Source: Streptomyces rhizosphaerihabitans (GTDB lineage Bacteria > Actinomycetota > Actinomycetes > Streptomycetales > Streptomycetaceae). Taken from it: a stretch of DNA of 64,000 nt. Where the stretch lies: contig NZ_JAODTZ010000016.1 in NCBI RefSeq assembly GCF_025399795.1, positions 1 to 64,000 of the forward strand, in the 5' to 3' direction. The position numbers and the translations under genes are program-made. The notes under the pieces were generated by a model. The model saw nothing but the letters and a program-made list of their open reading frames with translations. It did no database searches and was not told the origin of the DNA. The number at the start of each line of letters is the position of its first letter. Positions within the stretch are counted from its first letter, which is position 1. Below, one piece after another: positions 58,937 through 64,000 of the stretch.

Positions 58937-59854
58937 CTAGGGCCGCAGCACGATCTTGCCGTGGGTCTGGTGCTTTTCCAGTTCGCGGAACGCGTCTTGC
59001 ACCCGCTCCAGCGGGTAGGCGCGGGCGACCGGCACCTCCAGCTCCCCGCGCGCGGCGAGCCGGGCCAGCTCGCCGACCACCACCGCACACGCCGCAGCGC
59101 CTTCTCCGTAGGTTCGCGCGCCGACCCTGGCCGCGGCCTGCCAGTCGCGGATCGTGTTGATCCGCTCGGGCCGAACTCCCAACTCCACCGCCAGCTCGAC
59201 ATAGCCGTCGCCGAACGTGTCGATGAACGCGTCGACGTTCCCGCCGGAAGCCTGCCGGATCCGCTCGGCCGCGCCCTCCCCGTACTCGACCGGGACCACA
59301 CCGTGATCCTTCAGCCAGGCGTGGTTCCGTTCGCTCGCCAGCCCGATCACCGTGGCGCCGTGCCGCCGTGCGAGCTGCACGGCGAGGGACCCGACGCCGC
59401 CCGCCGCACCGGACACGACGACCGTGTCGGCCGGTCCGGGGTCCACCGCGAACACGGTGGCGTACGCGGTCGTACCGGCCACGTACAACGACCCGGCCAC
59501 GTCCCAGGAAAGACCCTCCGGACGCGAGGTCAGATTCACGTCGTCGACCACGACGAACTCCGCATGGCTCGCCCTGTTGTGGGTGAAGCCCAGGACTTCG
59601 TCGCCCACCGCGAAGCCGCGCACCTGCGGACCGACCTCCACCACGACACCGGCCAGATCGCTGCCCTGCCCGGAGGGGAACACCGCCGGCCAGCGTCCGT
59701 GCCGCGCGCCCTCGCGGATCATCGCCTCGCCCGGCTGGATCCCGGCGGCGCGGACCTCGACCAGCACCTGCCCGGGGTCGGGCACCGGCCGCTCCACCTC
59801 CTCCACCCGCAGCACATCGATCCCGCCGTACTCGTGGAACCGCACCGCCTTCAT
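58937..59854 (-). CDS. NADP-dependent quinone oxidoreductase-like protein
   Basis: 305-residue MDR-type oxidoreductase. MKAVRFHEYGGIDVLRVEEV opens; the NADP motif SGAAGGVGSLAVQLARRHGA is near residue 135. It lacks the Zn ligands of alcohol dehydrogenases, so it belongs to the zeta-crystallin/QOR type. It likely reduces quinones or enones. ATG 59854 is chosen because the conserved start is there, with AAGAG upstream. Confidence 0.86.
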   Translation of the reverse strand: MKAVRFHEYGGIDVLRVEEVERPVPDPGQVLVEVRAAGIQPGEAMIREGARHGRWPAVFPSGQGSDLAGVVVEVGPQVRGFAVGDEVLGFTHNRASHAEFVVVDDVNLTSRPEGLSWDVAGSLYVAGTTAYATVFAVDPGPADTVVVSGAAGGVGSLAVQLARRHGATVIGLASERNHAWLKDHGVVPVEYGEGAAERIRQASGGNVDAFIDTFGDGYVELAVELGVRPERINTIRDWQAAARVGARTYGEGAAACAVVVGELARLAARGELEVPVARAYPLERVQDAFRELEKHQTHGKIVLRP

Positions 59855-60096
59855 CGCGTGATCACCGCTCTTCCTCGTTCGGACAGGCCTTGGACTGCCA
59901 CGCCTCGGAACGGCCACACGTCGACCGTGCCATCGCGCACAACGGCCCGGGAACCGAGTTGTGTTCCCAGGACCAACGGTCGTCCGAGAAATGTCCACCG
60001 ACCTTCCGAGAGGCTCTGGCCACGGGTTCGGTGAACGGACACATCAGGTGTGGCCGCCCTGTCATGCTGGGCGCCACGGCATACGGAGAGGACTTC

Positions 60097-60525
60097 ATGT
60101 CAACCGACCACGACATGGCTTTGTTCGCTGAGCGGCCTTGGTTCGCGGCCAACGAGATCCTGGCGTTCGTGGTGGAGCTTGTCGCGCTGGCATGTCTGGG
60201 CTGGTGGGGATTCACCACCGGTCACGGCCAGTTGCTCCACATCCTGCTCGGCGTGGGGACGCCTCTGTCGGCGATCGTCCTGTGGTCGTTGTTCGCGGCA
60301 CCGAAGGCGCGACTGCGCCCCGGATTGCCTCTCGTGCTCCTCGTCAAGGCGGTGGTTCTGGGGGGTGGCGCGGCGGCCGTGTACGCGGTGGGGCATCCCG
60401 TGACCGCCGTGGTCATGGCGATCGTCGTGGTCGCCAACACGGCGGTGGCCGAAACCCTCCGTCGCAGCGTGCCCGGCCGGCCTGCGGGGCCGGAGGCCGC
60501 GACCGGCTCAACGGAGTCCGGCTGA
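60097..60525 (+). CDS. YrdB/DUF2568-like membrane protein
   Basis: 142 residues with four hydrophobic segments (ILAFVVELVALACLGWWGF, QLLHILLGVGTPLSAIVLWS, LVLLVKAVVLGGGAAAVYAVG, VTAVVMAIVVVANTAVAE). It fits the small YrdB family of unknown function. GGAGAGG lies before the ATG at 60097. Confidence 0.8.
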   Translation: MSTDHDMALFAERPWFAANEILAFVVELVALACLGWWGFTTGHGQLLHILLGVGTPLSAIVLWSLFAAPKARLRPGLPLVLLVKAVVLGGGAAAVYAVGHPVTAVVMAIVVVANTAVAETLRRSVPGRPAGPEAATGSTESG

Positions 60526-60571
60526 GACCCACCGAAGTGGGCTCACGACACCGAGACGAAGATTGAGGGAT

Positions 60572-61105
60572 TCACGCCTGGAATTCGGTGAGATCGATGG
60601 CGTGGATGCTCAAGGGGAAGCCGTACACCGGGTGCGTCATCTCGCCCTCCGGCTTCATGCCGAGCTTGCGGACGACGTTCTCCGAGGCCTCGTTGCCCAT
60701 CCGGTTGATGCTGATGACGCGGTCGAGGCCGCGGTCCTGGAGCGCGAACTCCAGTGTGGCGTGGGCGGCTTCGGAGGCGTAGCCCTGACCCCAGAACTGT
60801 GAGCCGAACCGCCAGCTGATCGCCACGGCGGGCAGCACCTCGGGCAGGTACTCGGGCACCGACAGCCCCGCGAAGCCGGCCATCTCGCCCGAGGCCAGCA
60901 ACTCGACGGCGAAGAGACCGAAGCCTTCCTCGTCCCATTCGTCTTCCCACTGCTCGATCGCCTCGGCCGTGGCCTCCAGGTCGCGGACCGACCCGTCGTC
61001 GATCCAGCGCATGACATCGGGGTCCGCGTTGATGTCCGCCATCGGGGCGAGGTCGTGGTCGTACCAGCGGCGGAGGAGGAGGCGGGGGGTGCGGATCTCG
61101 GTCAT
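60572..61105 (-). CDS. GNAT family N-acetyltransferase (RimJ/RimL-type)
   Basis: 177 residues. It opens IRTPRLLLRRWYDHDLAPMA. The acetyl-CoA region is WGQGYASEAAHATLEFAL and the later NEASENVVRKLGMKPEGEM; both are typical. It acetylates a small molecule or protein N-terminus; target unknown. ATG 61105 is chosen, ATG 61114 being possible. Confidence 0.83.
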   Translation of the reverse strand: MTEIRTPRLLLRRWYDHDLAPMADINADPDVMRWIDDGSVRDLEATAEAIEQWEDEWDEEGFGLFAVELLASGEMAGFAGLSVPEYLPEVLPAVAISWRFGSQFWGQGYASEAAHATLEFALQDRGLDRVISINRMGNEASENVVRKLGMKPEGEMTHPVYGFPLSIHAIDLTEFQA

Positions 61106-61218
61106 GACACCCATCCTGCCTTACGGGTGAGGCACCGGCCGGTGGCCGGGGGCGGCGACGCACTGCTTCGGAGCGCGGCCGGGAAGGGAGACCGGCCCGG
61201 CGGAGACCTCGGCGGCCT

Positions 61219-61698
61219 TCAGCGCCCGGCGGAGCCGTCGCGCTGGTTCCTTCGCCCGGTGGCGGCGACGTCACGCATGGCCAGCAGGAAACGCCGTACC
61301 GTGGCCAGGTCCTCCTCGTCGAAAGTACGCATCGAGGCCACCATCTCGCTGATCAGCGGCCCGAAGAACGACCAGCCCAGAGTGACGGCCCGGTCCGTGA
61401 CGGTGATCCGGACCCGTCGGCGGTCGTGGGTGTCCCGTTCCCGGCGGACGAGCTCCAGACGTTCCAGCCGGTCGACCAGGGCCGTGGTCGATGCCGAGTT
61501 CACCCCGAGCTGCGCACCGAGCCACCCAGGCGTGGCGGGGGTGTCGGCCCGTGCGGCATCCAGCAGGTGGATCAGCGCACGCACATCCGTGGGATGCAGC
61601 CCATGGAGTCCGGCGAACTCGGCGGCGAAGAGATCCAGTTCCACGGTGACGGCTCGTAGCAGATGGACCAGTTGCAGGTCCGGTTCCCGATCGTCCAC
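61219..61698 (-). CDS. MarR family transcriptional regulator
   Basis: 159 residues. Winged helix at about 45-105: LGAQLGVNSASTTALVDRLE, then the wing RRERDTHDRRRVRITVTDRA. A dimerising helix follows. GGGAGGAGCAGC lies before the GTG at 61698. It is divergent from an alpha/beta hydrolase gene and probably controls it through the palindrome at 61720-61736. Confidence 0.85.
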   Translation of the reverse strand: MDDREPDLQLVHLLRAVTVELDLFAAEFAGLHGLHPTDVRALIHLLDAARADTPATPGWLGAQLGVNSASTTALVDRLERLELVRRERDTHDRRRVRITVTDRAVTLGWSFFGPLISEMVASMRTFDEEDLATVRRFLLAMRDVAATGRRNQRDGSAGR

Positions 61699-61719
61699 GC
61701 TGCTCCTCCCGGCGATATT

Positions 61720-61736
61720 ATCTCGTTCATCGAGAT
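61720..61736. promoter_or_regulatory. MarR-type operator in the divergent promoter
   Basis: ATCTCG-N5-CGAGAT is a perfect palindrome within an AT-rich 71-base spacer. A second, weaker copy (GATTATCG with CGAGTAATC) follows at about 61734-61754. Together they fit tandem MarR binding. Confidence 0.65.
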
Positions 61737-61769
61737 TATCGTTGGTCGAGTAATCATAAGGCGGCGATC

Positions 61770-62609
61770 ATGAGTGACGAGGCGGCGTTTCTCTCGGCGT
61801 ACGACACCGTTCTGCAGCAGTGGCCCGTGGAGGTCGACAGCGTCGACGTGCCGTCTCGCTACGGCAGCACCCGGGTCCATGTCAGCGGTCCGAAGAACGG
61901 CACCCCGCTCGTGCTGCTGCCCGGTGGCGGGACCACCTCGGTGGTGTGGTTCGCCAACGTGGGTGCTCTGGCCGTCGGCCATAGGGTGTACGCCCCCGAC
62001 CTGATGGGCGACATAGGGTGCAGCGTGCACGACGGGGCGCCTCTGCGCGGAGCCCAGGACCTCATGACCTGGCTCGACACCCTCTTCGACGAGTTGCGTC
62101 TCGACGGCGCGCACCTGTGCGGCCACTCCTACGGCGCCTGGATCGCCCTGAACTACGCGCTGCGCGCACCCCGGCGGATCGGCCGCCTCGCGTTGCTGGA
62201 CCCCACCAACTGCTTCGCCGGCATGAGCGTCGGATATGTCCTGCGCGCACTGCCGATGCTGCTCGGACCCACCGCCGAACGCGTGGAGGCCTTCCACCGG
62301 TGGGAAACGGGCCGTACCCCCGAGAATCCCGCCTGGCAGGCGTTCCTGGGAAGCACCGCCGGCGCCCGCCGGTCGAAGGTCGTCGCCATGCGACGCCCCA
62401 GGCCGGAGGAGCTGAGGTCCTGCGCTGTTCCGGCCCTGGTACTCCTGGCCGGGCGCAGCCGCGCCCACAACGCGCGGAGGGCGGCCGCGGAGGCCCGCCG
62501 GCTCATGCCAGGGGCGCGTGTCGACCTCCTTTCGAACGCCTCCCACCACTCCCTCCCCACGGAACAACCGGCCGAGCTCAACTCTCTGCTCACGCACTTC
62601 CTGACCTGA
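61770..62609 (+). CDS. Alpha/beta hydrolase
   Basis: 279 residues. LLPGGGTTSVVWFANVG opens the fold. GHSYGAW holds the nucleophile Ser and SHHSLPTEQP the His; LLAGRSRAHN lies in the usual acid strand. It is probably an esterase or lactonase. Its promoter region is shared with the MarR gene, so it is likely inducible. AAGGCGG precedes the ATG. Confidence 0.83.
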   Translation: MSDEAAFLSAYDTVLQQWPVEVDSVDVPSRYGSTRVHVSGPKNGTPLVLLPGGGTTSVVWFANVGALAVGHRVYAPDLMGDIGCSVHDGAPLRGAQDLMTWLDTLFDELRLDGAHLCGHSYGAWIALNYALRAPRRIGRLALLDPTNCFAGMSVGYVLRALPMLLGPTAERVEAFHRWETGRTPENPAWQAFLGSTAGARRSKVVAMRRPRPEELRSCAVPALVLLAGRSRAHNARRAAAEARRLMPGARVDLLSNASHHSLPTEQPAELNSLLTHFLT

Positions 62610-62708
62610 ACCGTCCAGCCGTCATCGGGCCGCCGGGCAGGGCCGCGCGGCCCGCCAGGCCGGAACGGGCCATTGTTTTGGACCTGTCGACCGGGGCAAC
62701 CGGCCGTC

Positions 62709-62969
62709 ATGGAGACGAACGACGGCACGGACGAAGTGATCGAGACCCAGGGGGACGAGCATCACGTCGTCCTCAGCGCCGATACCAACGGCGACGGAAG
62801 GACCGACGTCTGGATGACCGACACCACAGGCGACGGCAAGGCCGATCTCTACCAGTTCGACACCACCGGTGACGGGGAGATCGACCTGACGATGGTCGAA
62901 CGAGCCGACGAGCCGGGCGTCGACCGGGTCGTGGTCGAGGGCGACGGCGGCCACCCGATGGAGACCTGA
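62709..62969 (+). CDS. Small acidic protein with calcium-binding-type Asp repeats
   Basis: 86 residues. Three repeats: DTNGDGRTDV, DTTGDGKADL and DTTGDGEIDL, matching the DxDxDG loop of EF-hand/dockerin-type Ca-binding motifs. It has no signal peptide, so the role is intracellular. Ribosome site weak. Confidence 0.72.
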   Translation: METNDGTDEVIETQGDEHHVVLSADTNGDGRTDVWMTDTTGDGKADLYQFDTTGDGEIDLTMVERADEPGVDRVVVEGDGGHPMET

Positions 62970-63069
62970 GCCTTCGTCACGGATTCCCGCCGCGTCGCGA
63001 AACCGGCCCTACCCCCCCGCTCCTCGATGCCCTCTGCGGGCACGCGCTGCCGGCCACGCGGCACCGGGC

Positions 63070-63294
63070 TTACGAGGTGCCCGTCAGCGGACGCAGTACG
63101 GTTGCGCCGGCACGCAGGATCGCGGACACGGGCGGTCCCACCCACCGGGTCAGTTCGCGCGGCAACGCCGGGTCCAGCTCGATCGTCACCCGGACGTATC
63201 GCGTGTGCAGCCGCGCGACCTTGGCATGGCGGGGCGCGGCGACATCCGGTTCCCGCTGCAGGGCGGCCCGGTAGGTGTCCTTGCGCTGATTCAC
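63070..63294 (-). CDS. Small partner protein of the ParA-like ATPase
   Basis: 74 residues, basic and Arg-rich (VNQRKDTYRAALQREPDVAAPR), with a C-terminal RYVRVTIELDPALPRELTRW and a small hydrophobic part. Unknown family. The GTG overlaps the ParA stop (GTGA). It may be the DNA- or target-binding partner of the ATPase. Confidence 0.65.
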   Translation of the reverse strand: MNQRKDTYRAALQREPDVAAPRHAKVARLHTRYVRVTIELDPALPRELTRWVGPPVSAILRAGATVLRPLTGTS

Positions 63295-63920
63295 ATCGTG
63301 TCCTGACGCTTGATGAGTTCGTCCGCGAGGTCCATGTACGCGGATCCCTTGACCTCGACCGGGCTGCCGAACGACTGGGAGTACAGGTCGAGTCGGGGAA
63401 TGTGGGTGGACAACACGTCGAAGCCGCGCTCGGTGAGCGCTTCGCGGGCGTCGGCGTCGGGACCGGTACGCGTGGCGTCGGGACGGTTCGTACGGTTCAG
63501 CAGTACGGCGGAGCGGGCCGGCCGGGCCCTCAGGGACTGCACGTCGCCCATCTCGCCGCCGATGGGTGCCATGCGGTCCAGTTCGATGGGGGACGGGGTC
63601 ACCGGCACGATCCACTCGCTCGCGTACCGCATGACGCTGCGGGCGATGTGGGCGTGGTCCTCCATCTGCGGGGCGTCGAACACCACGGCCTGCCGGTCAC
63701 CGAGGAAGTCGTTCACGCGCCGGTGCACGTCACCCACAGGAAGGGAGAACACGGGGAAGGGGAAGCCCCCCGCCAGTTCGCTCCAGCGCAGCGCCGATGA
63801 CGCGGGGTCGCTGTCCACCAACAGCGGTGAGAAGCCGGACTCGTGCAGTGCGTGAGCCAACCACACCGCGCTCGTCGTCTTGCCCACTCCGGGTTTCAGG
63901 TTCACAAAGGCATAGCTCAT
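63291..63920 (-). CDS. ParA-like ATPase
   Basis: 209 residues. LKPGVGKTTSAVWLAHAL is a Walker A variant of the ParA/MinD family, with Pro in place of the second Gly. LLVDSDPASSALRW and VVFDAPQMEDHAHIARSV follow as the switch regions. It is a chromosome- or cargo-positioning ATPase. The start at ATG 63920 fits the strand; the frame is open to 63995. It is coupled to the small downstream gene, and lacks an obvious ParB gene or parS site here. Confidence 0.83.
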   Translation of the reverse strand: MSYAFVNLKPGVGKTTSAVWLAHALHESGFSPLLVDSDPASSALRWSELAGGFPFPVFSLPVGDVHRRVNDFLGDRQAVVFDAPQMEDHAHIARSVMRYASEWIVPVTPSPIELDRMAPIGGEMGDVQSLRARPARSAVLLNRTNRPDATRTGPDADAREALTERGFDVLSTHIPRLDLYSQSFGSPVEVKGSAYMDLADELIKRQDTM

Positions 63921-64000
63921 CGACACAAGAGGCCACGCTAGTGACCGCGAGGGACCGACGGCCGTCCACGCGGGGTGTACCGTCCCGTCGTTCACCCCGC

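Overview
The window is high-GC DNA with strong third-position GC bias, many GTG and a few TTG starts, and families typical of actinomycetes: a SpoIIE/anti-sigma multisensor phosphatase, a UTRA GntR regulator, CBM-bearing secreted glycosidases, MerR-clamp and ArsR-SRPBCC genes, and FUSC proteins. I read it as an accessory part of a Streptomyces chromosome. No rRNA, tRNA or CRISPR array was seen. Genes are mostly short, independently regulated units, each with its own repressor and often visible palindromic operators.

Region by region. 1-4.6 kb: a flavin monooxygenase gene divergent from a TetR-GMC oxidoreductase-decarboxylase-like operon, with two long double palindromes between them. 4.8-9.2 kb: a secreted SGNH lipase, a small membrane protein, and a CBM3-GH16 secreted glycosidase divergent from its probable GntR/UTRA regulator. 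9.3-15 kb: crotonase, P450, non-heme haloperoxidase-type hydrolase, the 3' remnant of a ligand-binding-domain gene, and an S41 peptidase/ArsR pair. 15-30 kb: multisensor SpoIIE phosphatase, AI-2E-type permease, tandem-Nudix protein plus ABC exporter, desaturase, MOSC protein, an ArsR-SRPBCC-DinB-fold cassette, and a FUSC transporter gene cut by one in-frame amber codon.

30-46 kb: Ser/Thr kinase, a MerR helix-turn-helix fused to a sliding-clamp-like region, a possible PD-(D/E)XK protein, a GH76 enzyme, then a scar of transposase and recombinase fragments (about 40.0-42.7 kb) next to a CBM protein that may be truncated. A second ArsR-SRPBCC-DinB cassette follows, then a lamin-tail protein with a long His/Asp and Gly-Gln repetitive tail.

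46-55 kb: a complete YtfQ-YtfR-YtfT-YjfF-like sugar ABC importer, a LacI regulator and a secreted PA14-GH2 glycosidase. Matching operator-like sites precede the importer operon and the glycosidase gene, so these probably form one sugar-release and uptake regulon. 55-64 kb: MFS permease, VOC protein, an epimerase-like gene divergent from TetR, quinone oxidoreductase-like protein, YrdB, GNAT, a MarR/hydrolase pair, a small Ca-binding-type protein and a ParA-like ATPase with a small partner.

The points most worth following are the MerR-clamp fusion, the interrupted FUSC gene, the two paralogous cassettes with different operators, the double palindromes near 1.4-1.5 kb, and the lamin-tail repeat protein. 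All family assignments come from reading sequence and motifs; no database search was run.
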